This document shows, piece by piece, positions 52,292 through 60,404 of a stretch of 64,000 bases of DNA (the stretch's first letter is position 1; each line of letters starts with the position of its first letter). The notes below the pieces were generated by a model. It was not told where the DNA came from and did no database searches. It saw only the letters and a list, made by a program, of their open reading frames with translations. The stretch covers positions 6,011,501 through 6,075,500 of the forward strand of contig NZ_CP011340.1 in NCBI RefSeq assembly GCF_001278075.1, written 5' to 3'. The translations under genes were made by a program, and so were the position numbers. The DNA is from Streptomyces pristinaespiralis (lineage in GTDB: Bacteria; Actinomycetota; Actinomycetes; Streptomycetales; Streptomycetaceae).

Positions 52292-53329
52292 ATGTCCCTA
52301 CGCCGCCGCGGCACAGCCGCCGCAGTCGCCCTCGCCGCCGCCCTCTCCCTCGCCGCCTGCGGCGCCGACGGCGGTGCGGACAAGGACGCTGCCGGCAAGG
52401 CGGACGACGGCGGCAAGAAGGCCGTGGCCCAGGGCGGCAAGGACTTCGGCGACGCCGCGGCCAAGACGGCGGCGATGGGCACGGACGCCGAGGCCGGCGA
52501 GTTCCCCCGCACCATCACCCACGCCCTCGGCAAGACCGAGATCAAGGCCGCTCCCAAGCGGGTCGTCGTCCTCGACGTCGGCGAGCTGGACAACGTGGCC
52601 TCCCTCGGCATCCGGCCCGTCGGCTACGCGCCCACCGAGGGCGACGACGGCATCCCCGGCTACCTGAAGAAGGAAGCCGGCAACCCCAAGAACGTCGGCA
52701 CCATCAACAGCCTCAACCTCGAGGCCATCGCCGCCCTCGAGCCGGACCTGATCCTCGGCAGCCAGCTGCGCGCGAGCGACAAGTACAAGGAGCTGTCGCA
52801 GATCGCCCCGACGGTCTTCTCCATCCGCCCGGGCTTCACCTGGAAGGAGAACTACCTCCTCAACGCCGCGGCGCTCGACAGGACCGCGGAGGCGAAGGCC
52901 AAGCTCGGCGAGTACGAGAAGAAGGCGAAGCAGCTCGGCACCGACCTCGGCGAGAACAAGCCGACGGTCACCATGCTCCGCTACATGCCGGGCAAGATCC
53001 GCCTCTACGCGAAGGCGTCCTTCATCGGCACGATCCTCGACGACGCCGGCGTCCCGCGGCCGAAGAACCAGCAGATCAACGACCTCGCCGCCGAGATCAG
53101 CCCGGAGAAGATGGACGAGGCCGACGCCGACTGGATCTTCACCGGCGTCTACGGCGACCCGTCGAAGACCAAGCGCGACACCGCCGAGTCCAACCCGCTG
53201 TGGAAGGACCTGAGGGCCGTGAAGGCCGGGCAGGCCAAGGACGTTCCCGACGAGACCTGGTACCTGGGTCTCGGCGTCACCGCCGCCGACAAGGTCCTCG
53301 ACGACCTGCGCGGGTTCCTCGTCAAGTAG
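52292..53329 (+). CDS. Iron-siderophore ABC transporter substrate-binding lipoprotein
   Basis: 345 residues. Lipoprotein signal with LSLAACG (lipobox LAAC), a Lys/Ala/Gly-rich linker (about 28-70), then the FepB-like periplasmic-binding fold: KRVVVLDVGELDNVASLG, LEAIAALEPDLILGSQLR and YKELSQIAPTVFS, with YLGLGVTAADKVLDDL at the end. It captures ferric siderophores outside the membrane. The permease and ATPase are not next to it, so it must use components coded elsewhere. Iron-box control upstream supports the assignment. Confidence 0.92.
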   Translation: MSLRRRGTAAAVALAAALSLAACGADGGADKDAAGKADDGGKKAVAQGGKDFGDAAAKTAAMGTDAEAGEFPRTITHALGKTEIKAAPKRVVVLDVGELDNVASLGIRPVGYAPTEGDDGIPGYLKKEAGNPKNVGTINSLNLEAIAALEPDLILGSQLRASDKYKELSQIAPTVFSIRPGFTWKENYLLNAAALDRTAEAKAKLGEYEKKAKQLGTDLGENKPTVTMLRYMPGKIRLYAKASFIGTILDDAGVPRPKNQQINDLAAEISPEKMDEADADWIFTGVYGDPSKTKRDTAESNPLWKDLRAVKAGQAKDVPDETWYLGLGVTAADKVLDDLRGFLVK

Positions 53330-53371
53330 GGCACGGCCGCACAGGCGGGCGGGGCAGGTAGCCTTTGCTGC

Positions 53372-54211
53372 GTGCCCCGTCTGTCTGAAGTCATCTCCGC
53401 GCTCGACGCCCTCTGGCCTCCAGAGCGGGCCGAACAGTGGGACGCCGTCGGCACCGTCTGCGGGGACCCCGACGCCGAGGTCCTGCGGGTGCTGTTCGCC
53501 GTCGACCCCGTCCAGGACGTGGTCGAAGAGGCGCGGCGGCTCGGCGCCGACCTGCTCGTCACCCACCACCCGCTCTACCTGCGCGGTACGACGACGGTCG
53601 CGGCCGGCCACTTCAAGGGCCGGGTCGTGCACACGCTGATCAAGAACGACATCGCCCTGCACGTCGCGCACACCAACGCCGACACCGCCGACCCCGGCGT
53701 GTCCGACGCCCTCGCCGGCGCGCTGGACCTGCGCGTCGTACGGCCCCTGGTGCCCGACGCCTCGGACCCGAACGGCCGCCGCGGCCTCGGCCGCGTGTGC
53801 GAGCTGGATCATCCGGAGACGCTGCGCGAGTTCGCGGCGCGCGCCGCGAAGCGGCTGCCCGCCACCGCGCAGGGCATCCGCCTCGCCGGCGACCCCGACG
53901 CGACGGTCCGCACCGTCGCGGTGAGCGGCGGCTCCGGCGACAGCCTCTTCGACCACGTGCGCGCCGCCGGTGTGGACGCCTTCCTCACCGCCGACCTGCG
54001 CCACCACCCGGTGTCGGAGGCCACCCAGCACTCGCCGCTCGGCCTGGTCGACGCCGCGCACTGGGCGACCGAATGGCCCTGGTGCGAACAGGCCGCCGCG
54101 CAGCTCGACGCGATTTCCGACCGGTACGGCTGGGACCTGCGGGTCCACGTCTCCGAGACGGTCACCGACCCTTGGTCCTCCCACCACGATTCCTCTGGAG
54201 CCCCCAACTGA
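53372..54211 (+). CDS. Nif3-like dinuclear metal centre hexameric protein
   Basis: 279 residues, one Nif3 (YbgI/NIF3) domain. It starts LSEVISALDALWPPERAEQWD, with metal ligands in LLVTHHPLYL and HVAHTNADTA, later SGGSGDSLFDHVRAAGVD and a His in the C-terminal half (ADLRHHPV). Members form hexamers with two metals per site; the role is uncertain (GTP cyclohydrolase-like or metal handling). GTG at 53372. Its TGA overlaps the CTG start of the zinc-ribbon gene. The order Nif3-like, zinc ribbon, RNase HI-phosphatase is conserved in streptomycetes. Confidence 0.92.
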   Translation: MPRLSEVISALDALWPPERAEQWDAVGTVCGDPDAEVLRVLFAVDPVQDVVEEARRLGADLLVTHHPLYLRGTTTVAAGHFKGRVVHTLIKNDIALHVAHTNADTADPGVSDALAGALDLRVVRPLVPDASDPNGRRGLGRVCELDHPETLREFAARAAKRLPATAQGIRLAGDPDATVRTVAVSGGSGDSLFDHVRAAGVDAFLTADLRHHPVSEATQHSPLGLVDAAHWATEWPWCEQAAAQLDAISDRYGWDLRVHVSETVTDPWSSHHDSSGAPN

Positions 54212-54951
54212 ACGCCGCGCCCGCCGACCAGATCCGACTTCTCGACGTCCAGTCCCTCGACCGGCGCCTGTCGCAGCTCGAGCACAAGCGCCTGTCGCTG
54301 CCCGAGCACGCCGAGATCGAGTCGCTCACCAAGGACCTCACGCAGCTGCGTGACCTGCTCGTCGCCGCGCAGACCGAGGAGAGCGACACCGCCCGCGAGC
54401 AGACCAAGGCGGAGCAGGACGTCGACCAGGTGCGCCAGCGCGCCACCCGCGACCAGCAGCGGCTCGACTCCGGCGCGATCACCTCGCCCAAGGACCTCGA
54501 GAACCTGCAGCGCGAGATCGTCTCCCTCGCCAAGCGCCAGGGCGACCTGGAGGACATCGTCCTCGAGGTCATGGAGCGCCGTGAGTCCGTGCAGGAGCGC
54601 GTCGCCGAACTGACCGAGCGGGTCTCCTCCGTGCAGGCCAAGGTCGACGCCGCCACCGCCCGCAGGGACGCCGCGGAGCAGGAGCTCGACAGCGAGGCCG
54701 CGTCCGTCACCAAGGAGCGCGAGGTCGTCGCCGGCTCCGTCCCGGCCGACCTGCTGAAGCTGTACGAGAAGCTCCGCGCCCAGCAGGGCGGCGTGGGCGC
54801 GGCCCGGCTGTTCCAGCGCCGCTGCGAGGGCTGCCAGCTCGAGCTGAACATCACCGAACTGAACGAGGTTCGCGCCGCCGCGCCCGACACGGTCCTGCGC
54901 TGCGAGAACTGCCGCCGCATCCTCGTCCGCACGTCCGAATCGGGGCTGTAG
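54208..54951 (+). CDS. Coiled-coil zinc-ribbon protein with CTG start
   Basis: 247 residues. A long antiparallel coiled coil (about 5-195; IESLTKDLTQLRDLLVAAQT, QREIVSLAKRQGDLEDIVLE) ends in a C4 zinc ribbon, CEGC and CENC in FQRRCEGCQLELNI and VLRCENCRR. This is the CT398-type family of unknown role. No ATG, GTG or TTG fits the domain start; CTG at 54208 is seven bases after TCTGGAG and overlaps the Nif3-like stop (CTGA), so CTG is the best start. The next in-frame ATG is far inside the coiled coil. Confidence 0.88.
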   Translation: MNAAPADQIRLLDVQSLDRRLSQLEHKRLSLPEHAEIESLTKDLTQLRDLLVAAQTEESDTAREQTKAEQDVDQVRQRATRDQQRLDSGAITSPKDLENLQREIVSLAKRQGDLEDIVLEVMERRESVQERVAELTERVSSVQAKVDAATARRDAAEQELDSEAASVTKEREVVAGSVPADLLKLYEKLRAQQGGVGAARLFQRRCEGCQLELNITELNEVRAAAPDTVLRCENCRRILVRTSESGL

Positions 54952-56222
54952 TGCCCGTACCGCGCGAGTTCGTCGTCGAGGCCGACGGCGGCTCACGAGG
55001 CAACCCCGGCCCCGCCGGCTACGGCGCGGTCGTCCTCGACCCGGTCTCCGGCGAGACCCTCGCCGAGGCCGCGGAGTACATCGGCGTGGCGACCAACAAC
55101 GTGGCCGAGTACAAGGGCCTGGTCGCCGGTCTCAAGGCGGCCCACGCCCTCGACCCCGAGGCGCTCGTCCGCGTACGGATGGACTCCAAACTGGTCGTCG
55201 AGCAGATGTCGGGCCGCTGGAAGATCAAGCACCCCGACATGAAGCCGCTGGCCGCGGAGGCCGCCCGCGTCTTCCCGCCCGCGCAGGTCACCTACGAGTG
55301 GATCCCGCGCGAGCGCAACAAGCACGCCGACCGGCTCGCCAACGAGGCGATGGACGCGGGCAAGCGGGGCACGCAGTGGGAGCCGTCGCGCTCCACCGCG
55401 GCGCTCGACGCACGCGACGCGGAGGCCGCGCGCGTGGTCGGCGACGCGGCGGCCGGTGCGGCGAAGGCACGGGCGGCGCTGGTCCGCACCGGGGGCTCGA
55501 CCGCTGCCGCCGCTCCCGTCGTCTCCGACGCGGTCGCGGGCGCGGAACTCCTGGCGACGCCCGCGCCTGCGTCCGCCGGATGGGGCGCCCCCGACCTGGG
55601 GCTGCCCGCCACGTTCGTCATGCTCCGGCACGGCGAGACGGTGCTCACCCCCGAGAAGCGCTTCTCCGGCAGCGGCGGCAGCGACCCGGCGCTCTCGGCC
55701 GTCGGCCGCCGCCAGGCCGACGCCGTCGCCGCGGCGCTCGCCGAGCGCGGCACGATCCAGGCGATCGTCAGCTCCCCGCTGCGGCGCTGCCGTGAGACGG
55801 CCGACGCCGTCGCGTCCCGACTGGGCCTTCCCGTCAGCGTCGAGGAGGGCCTGCGCGAGACCGACTTCGCGGCGTGGGAGGGCCTGACCTACGCGGAGGT
55901 ACGGGAGCGGTACCCCGACGACCTCGAAGCGTGGCTCGCCTCCCCGAAGGCCGCGCCGACGGGCGGCGGCGAAAGCTTCGCCACGGTGGCGCGGCGGGTC
56001 GCCGCGACGCGGGACAAGCTCCTCGCGCTCCACCAGGGCCGCACGGTCCTCCTCGTCACCCACGTCACCCCGGTCAAGACCCTGGTCCGCCTGGCCCTCG
56101 GCGCCCCGCCGGAGTCCCTGTTCCGGATGGAACTGTCGGCGGCGTCGCTGTCGGCGGTGGCGTATTACGCGGACGGCAACGCGTCGCTGCGGCTGCTGAA
56201 CGACACGTCGCACTTGCGGTGA
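54951..56222 (+). CDS. Bifunctional RNase HI / acid phosphatase (SCO2299 type)
   Basis: 423 residues. The N-terminal RNase HI domain (1-140) has catalytic acids in VVEADGGSRGNPGPAGYG, NNVAEYKGLVAGL, RVRMDSKLVVEQM and NKHADRLANEAM, and should cut RNA in RNA:DNA hybrids. An Ala-rich linker leads to a histidine-phosphatase domain with the phospho-His in VMLRHGETVLTPEKRFSG and the second His in LLVTHVTPVK. The S. coelicolor homologue SCO2299 is a characterised enzyme of this two-part kind. GTG overlaps the preceding stop (TAGTG). The CobC-like half may act on a nucleotide or cobalamin precursor. Confidence 0.93.
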   Translation: MPVPREFVVEADGGSRGNPGPAGYGAVVLDPVSGETLAEAAEYIGVATNNVAEYKGLVAGLKAAHALDPEALVRVRMDSKLVVEQMSGRWKIKHPDMKPLAAEAARVFPPAQVTYEWIPRERNKHADRLANEAMDAGKRGTQWEPSRSTAALDARDAEAARVVGDAAAGAAKARAALVRTGGSTAAAAPVVSDAVAGAELLATPAPASAGWGAPDLGLPATFVMLRHGETVLTPEKRFSGSGGSDPALSAVGRRQADAVAAALAERGTIQAIVSSPLRRCRETADAVASRLGLPVSVEEGLRETDFAAWEGLTYAEVRERYPDDLEAWLASPKAAPTGGGESFATVARRVAATRDKLLALHQGRTVLLVTHVTPVKTLVRLALGAPPESLFRMELSAASLSAVAYYADGNASLRLLNDTSHLR

Positions 56223-56239
56223 CGGTGGGGCGTAGCCGC

Positions 56240-56449
56240 TGCGCGGGGCGCGCTTTCCCCACCCCGCCCCTTCCCGTAACCGGGGGCTCCGCCCCCGGAC
56301 CCCCGCGCCTCAATCGCCGGCGGGGCTGATTTCGCGGAGCGAAATCCAGCCCGCCCGGCGATTGAGGGCACCGCGCGAAGCGCGGTACGGGTCCGGGCGG
56401 AGCCCGGTTACGGGAAGGGGCGGGTAGGGGAACAAGCCCGCCGCAGGCG
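56240..56449. repeat. Long imperfect intergenic palindrome, second copy
   Basis: About 210 bases, nearly the same as 27705-27901 from GCGCGGGGCGCGCTTTCC to AACAAGCCCGCCGCAGGCG. The centre differs: here it is TGATTTCGCGGAGCGAAATCC, itself a hairpin. It separates the convergent RNase HI-phosphatase and protease-partner genes. Confidence 0.75.
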
Positions 56450-56459
56450 CCCCCGCCCG

Positions 56460-56738
56460 CTACCCGCCCACCATGGGCCGCCGTCTCCCCGACAGGGACA
56501 GCGACATCACGAAGGGCTCCTCGGACAGCTCGTCCACGTCCCGGCGCGAGAGCACCCCCGTCACCACCGTGGCCGCCGACGAGGACGCTTCCACGCCTGC
56601 CTCGCGGAGCCGGGCGACCTCCCGGTCCGAGGGAGCGCCCGTGAGGCGGAGGATCACGACGAGACTCCGGCTCTCCGGCGCGCGGGCGGCCTCCTCGACC
56701 GCAGAGGCCAGGGGGGCGTCGAGCTTTCCGTAGTCCAC
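56460..56738 (-). CDS. Small protease-associated protein (I9 propeptide-like)
   Basis: 92 residues. It begins VDYGKLDAPLASAVEEAA, which mirrors the start of the protease upstream (VDFDKLASPLAAAYERYV). The core SLVVILRLTGAPSDREVARL, then VVTGVLSRRDVDELSEEPFV, has the strand-helix-strand-helix-strand order of subtilisin I9 propeptides/inhibitors. It could be a separate chaperone or inhibitor of the S8 enzyme coded 11 bases upstream. No signal peptide. The comparison is by eye; GTG at 56738 is the start that keeps the shared opening. Confidence 0.65.
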   Translation of the reverse strand: MDYGKLDAPLASAVEEAARAPESRSLVVILRLTGAPSDREVARLREAGVEASSSAATVVTGVLSRRDVDELSEEPFVMSLSLSGRRRPMVGG

Positions 56739-56748
56739 TCGCCGATTC

Positions 56749-58503
56749 TCACAGGCCCGTGGCGCTGACGAGCCCGTGTCCCCACTTCGGGTCGAACACT
56801 CCCGGCGTCCCGCCGATGACCGTGGCGTCGGCACGGAGCATGTCCTTCAGCCCTGCCGGACCGAGCTCGGGATCGCGCTGCAGCAGCAGAGCCGTGATGC
56901 CCGTGACGAAGGGTGCGGCCATGCTGGTGCCCTGCATCGCCACATGCTTCGTGTCGGTCATGAACTCTCGGCGGACACCGACGGCGTCCCGGGACAGGGC
57001 AGCGACCAGCATGGCTCCGGGGGCGGCGATGTCGGGCTTGGGTGCGCCGTCCCGGCGCGGCCCTTCACTGCTGAAGCTCGCGATGTCCTCGGCCGCCAGC
57101 CAGCTCGCCTCGCGGGTGATGCCGTCGATGTCGTCCCACTCCGTGCGCGACGTGAAGGCGGCGACCGTGACCGCCGAGGAGGCCGTGCCCGGCGAGCCGA
57201 TCTTGAGCGCGTCGTGCACGGCGCGGCCGCTGAACTGCGCCTGCGGTCTGGCGTCGGCGCTGCCGAGCATCCATACGTCCACCACACCGCTGGTCACTTC
57301 CCGGGCCCGCACCACGAGCCGCCATCCGCCCGGCGCGGTGGCGGGACCGTGGCCGGTCGGTTCGACCCCTACGAAGAAGTTGTGGTCACCGTTGGCGCGG
57401 TCAGGTCCCGGTGTGACGAGCTCGACCGTGCCTTCCGGCAGCTGGTGACGGGAGACCGGCGACCCCGAGGGCCGGACGGCCTGGAACGGGGTCGACGCGC
57501 CGGACGGCGAGACCATGGCGATGTCGAACCGGTCGCTCCCGGAGTACCAGCCGTTGAGGGCGAAGACGTCGGGCGCGCCGTCGAGGATGCCCGGATGGCA
57601 GGGGACGGTACGTGTGGAGCCGTCCGGCACGGTGATCCTCGCGTGGATGTCGTCGTCCCCTTCGTTGCCGGCCGCGCAGCACACGATCCGGCCCGGCCCC
57701 GACGCCTCCTCGATCGCCTGGGACATCAGGTCGGTGCCGTCGTGCGGGTCGAAGTGACCGCCGAGACTGAGGTTGACCACCGCGGGCAGCCCCAACTCGT
57801 CCGCGACGCGGAAGACGTACTGGATGCCGTCGATGATGTGGGCATCCATGAAGTCGGTCTTGACCACCACGAGGCGGGCATCCGGCGCGACGCCCTCCTT
57901 TCCCGCGGCGATGCCGGCGACGTGGGTGCCGTGGCCCTCGGTGTCCCGCGAGAGTGCGGCCGTGGCCAGGCCGGCGCCGGTGAACTCCGTGCCGTAGCCC
58001 CCTTCTGCGACACCGCTCCCGGGCATCGTCTGGTCCCAGATCCGCTCGATCCGGCCGGCGAAGACGGGATGCCTCGGATCGATGCCGGTGTCGACCACCC
58101 CGACGACCACGTCGCGGCCGGTGAGGCCGGATCCCGTGCGGAAGGCGGCCGTACCCGTTCTGGCCTGTGCCGCGTGCAGGCAGGGACGCAGCTGCGCGGC
58201 GGGTGCGATGCGCTTGACGGCAGGGTTGCCGGCCAGGCGGTCCAGCGCGTCCAGCGTGACGATGGCGGTCCGCACCTCGTGGCCGCCGTGGTTGAGTTCG
58301 ATGCCCTCGCCCCAGGTGGCGTCGGGCGTGACGTCCGGATCGCACGACAGGGAGACCACGACGCGAACGGGCTTGGCGCGCTCGCGCACCGAGACGAACC
58401 CCAGCATCCGGGTCTGCCGGACGAGCGGACCTCTGGTCCTTCCCTCCTGCACGTATCGCTCGTACGCCGCCGCGAGCGGGGACGCCAACTTGTCGAAGTC
58501 CAC
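56749..58503 (-). CDS. S8 family subtilisin-like serine protease
   Basis: 584 residues. Catalytic triad: Asp in VVGVVDTGIDPRHPVF, His in EGHGTHVAGIAAG, Ser in MQGTSMAAPFVTG; the oxyanion Asn is in VCCAAGNEGDD. A long insertion (about 330-470) between the Asn and Ser regions carries beta-sandwich-like sequence such as VELVTPGPDRANGDHNFFVG. The first 120 residues hold an I9-like region (PVRVVVSLSCDPDV to AIVTLDALDRLAGNPAV). There is no signal peptide, so it may act in the cytoplasm or leave by another route. GGGAGGAG precedes the GTG. Operon with the small propeptide-like gene. Confidence 0.9.
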   Translation of the reverse strand: MDFDKLASPLAAAYERYVQEGRTRGPLVRQTRMLGFVSVRERAKPVRVVVSLSCDPDVTPDATWGEGIELNHGGHEVRTAIVTLDALDRLAGNPAVKRIAPAAQLRPCLHAAQARTGTAAFRTGSGLTGRDVVVGVVDTGIDPRHPVFAGRIERIWDQTMPGSGVAEGGYGTEFTGAGLATAALSRDTEGHGTHVAGIAAGKEGVAPDARLVVVKTDFMDAHIIDGIQYVFRVADELGLPAVVNLSLGGHFDPHDGTDLMSQAIEEASGPGRIVCCAAGNEGDDDIHARITVPDGSTRTVPCHPGILDGAPDVFALNGWYSGSDRFDIAMVSPSGASTPFQAVRPSGSPVSRHQLPEGTVELVTPGPDRANGDHNFFVGVEPTGHGPATAPGGWRLVVRAREVTSGVVDVWMLGSADARPQAQFSGRAVHDALKIGSPGTASSAVTVAAFTSRTEWDDIDGITREASWLAAEDIASFSSEGPRRDGAPKPDIAAPGAMLVAALSRDAVGVRREFMTDTKHVAMQGTSMAAPFVTGITALLLQRDPELGPAGLKDMLRADATVIGGTPGVFDPKWGHGLVSATGL

Positions 58504-58815
58504 TGCCGTTTCTCCTCCCTGGACCCGCGGCGCAGCCGTCCGGGGCGACCAGGACGAGAGCCTCCCGCAGGCGCCGGGAGGCACCTGCCGCGACATCGGG
58601 CCGTGCGCGTCCTGTCACCGCCGACCCAGCGGTCGTCGGGCCTCCAGTGCTCACGGGAGGGGACAGGGGTGAGCCTGCCACCGGGTCGTCCGGGGCCGGG
58701 GTGTCCCTCCCGCGCGAAACGCGGTGATCACACATTCGGCGGAGGCCGGTCGCCGCCGGGCCCTGGGGAGGAGGCGCGGGGGTCCGGGGGGCGGAGGGCG
58801 CCCCTGCGTGAGCGG
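58504..58815. other. Intergenic stretch, promoter region of the protease unit
   Basis: About 310 bases between two minus-strand genes. It should hold the protease promoter. No gene, terminator or operator is clear to me here. Confidence 0.4.
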
Positions 58816-59430
58816 CTATCCCAGCCCCGCCGCCTCCCGTGCCAGGGATTCGATCCGGCCCCAGTCCCCGGACGTCACCGCGTCCGGCGGAAGCATCCAT
58901 GTGCCGCCCACGCACGCCACATTGGGAAGCGCGAGGTACGAAGGGGCCGAATCGAGCGACACCCCGCCCGTGGGGCAGAAGCGGGCCTGGGGCAGCGGGC
59001 CGGCGAGGGACTTGAGGTAGGGCGTGCCGCCCGCCGCCTGTGCCGGGAAGAACTTCATGTCCGTCACCCCGCGCTCCAGCAGCGCCACCACCTCAGACGT
59101 CGTGGAGACACCCGGCAGGAACGGCACGCCGGACGCCTTCATCGCGTCGAGCAGGGTGTCCGTCCAGCCGGGGCTGACGAGGAAGCGGGCTCCGGCCGCC
59201 ACCGCGGAGGAGACGCCGGCCGGTGAGATCACCGTGCCGGCGCCGACGACCGCGCCCGGCACCTCCGCCGCGATCGCGCGGATCGCGTCGAGCGCGGCCG
59301 GTGTCCGCAGGGTCACCTCGATCGCCGGCAGGCCGCCCGCGACGAGGGCGCGCGCGAGCGGTACGGCGGTGGCGGCGTCGTCGACGACGACGACAGGGAT
59401 CACGGGTGCGAGGCCGAGCACGGAGGTCAT
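58816..59430 (-). CDS. eda: KDPG/KHG aldolase (Eda family)
   Basis: 204 residues. Class I aldolase TIM barrel: catalytic Glu in AIEVTLRTPAAL, Schiff-base Lys in VTDMKFFPAQAAGG, phosphate loop in FCPTGGVSLD and GGTWMLPPD near the end. It cleaves 2-keto-3-deoxy-6-phosphogluconate or 4-hydroxy-2-oxoglutarate to pyruvate and an aldehyde. No Entner-Doudoroff dehydratase or kinase lies nearby. MTSVLGLAPV at 59430 is chosen as start since upstream residues do not belong to the barrel. Confidence 0.92.
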   Translation of the reverse strand: MTSVLGLAPVIPVVVVDDAATAVPLARALVAGGLPAIEVTLRTPAALDAIRAIAAEVPGAVVGAGTVISPAGVSSAVAAGARFLVSPGWTDTLLDAMKASGVPFLPGVSTTSEVVALLERGVTDMKFFPAQAAGGTPYLKSLAGPLPQARFCPTGGVSLDSAPSYLALPNVACVGGTWMLPPDAVTSGDWGRIESLAREAAGLG

Positions 59431-59490
59431 GCGCCCCATCCTGCCCAGCCGGAGCATCACGCGCAACGAGCGTTGCGCCATGTGCAACGG

Positions 59491-60291
59491 CTAGTGGATC
59501 TCGGAGACCACCACGTCCAGCGCCCACGCCTTCCCGGCCTTCGCCAAAGGCTCCGCCTCGACCACATGGCCGAGGTCGCGCAGCGCTTCCACCAGCGCGG
59601 CGGGCGACCTGGGCGCCGCCCCGGCCTCCAGCAGGCTGCGGACGATCCGGCCCTTGGTCGCCTTGTTGAAGTGGCTGACCACGGACCGCTTCTCGACCCC
59701 GTCGACGATCTGTGAATGCAGGACCCGCACCGTCGCCGTGCGGTTCGCCACCTCGCCCTTCGGCTTCCACGCCGCCGCATACGCCGACGACCGCAGGTCC
59801 AGCACCAGCCCGCCGCCGGCCTCCTCGGGGATCACGGACTCCATCGGGCCGCGCCAGTACGCCCCGAGCGGCCCGAGGCCCGGCAGCTTCACGCCCATCG
59901 AGCAGCGGTACGGAGGGATGCGGTCGCCGATCCGGACCGCGCCCCACAACCCGGAGAACACCAGCAGGGACTGCCGGGCCCGCCGGCGCGCGGAGGCGTC
60001 GAGCGTCGCGAGGCCCAGCGCGTCGTACAGGACGCCGGTGTAGAGCTCACCGGCCGGCCGGGTCCCCGCCGTCCGCAGTTCCACGTTCTTGGCGATCTCG
60101 CCGCGCAGCCCCTCGCTCAGGCTGAGGACCTGCTGCGCCTTCGTCCCGTCGGCGACGCACAGCTCGACCAGTTCGTCGAGCACCGCCGCCCGTGCCTCCG
60201 CGAGCCCCGGCAGGGACAGCGACTCCGGCTTCAGCGGAGCCCCGCGGCCGGAATCGGCCTTGCCCTCCGACGGCGGCAACAGCACAAGCAC
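59491..60291 (-). CDS. yaaA: Peroxide stress protein YaaA family
   Basis: 266 residues. It opens VLVLLPPSEGKADSG, the family hallmark, then LVFSGLWGAVRIGDRIPPYRC and MGVKLPGLGPLGAYWRGPM, and ends with VVSHFNKATKGRIVRSLLEAG. In E. coli YaaA lowers free iron during peroxide stress and binds DNA; the exact biochemical act here is unknown. GTG at 60291 or the GTG two codons on could start it. It is 60 bases upstream of the aldolase gene on the same strand. Confidence 0.92.
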   Translation of the reverse strand: MLVLLPPSEGKADSGRGAPLKPESLSLPGLAEARAAVLDELVELCVADGTKAQQVLSLSEGLRGEIAKNVELRTAGTRPAGELYTGVLYDALGLATLDASARRRARQSLLVFSGLWGAVRIGDRIPPYRCSMGVKLPGLGPLGAYWRGPMESVIPEEAGGGLVLDLRSSAYAAAWKPKGEVANRTATVRVLHSQIVDGVEKRSVVSHFNKATKGRIVRSLLEAGAAPRSPAALVEALRDLGHVVEAEPLAKAGKAWALDVVVSEIH

Positions 60292-60404
60292 GGCAGGTCT
60301 CCTTCGTACGTACACGGGGTGGGGGTGCGGCCCCGCGCCAGAGTACAAAGGCCGCCCCGCCCCGCCGAAATGCCACCGCCCCGGCCGCGACCTACGCTCG
60401 GTCC

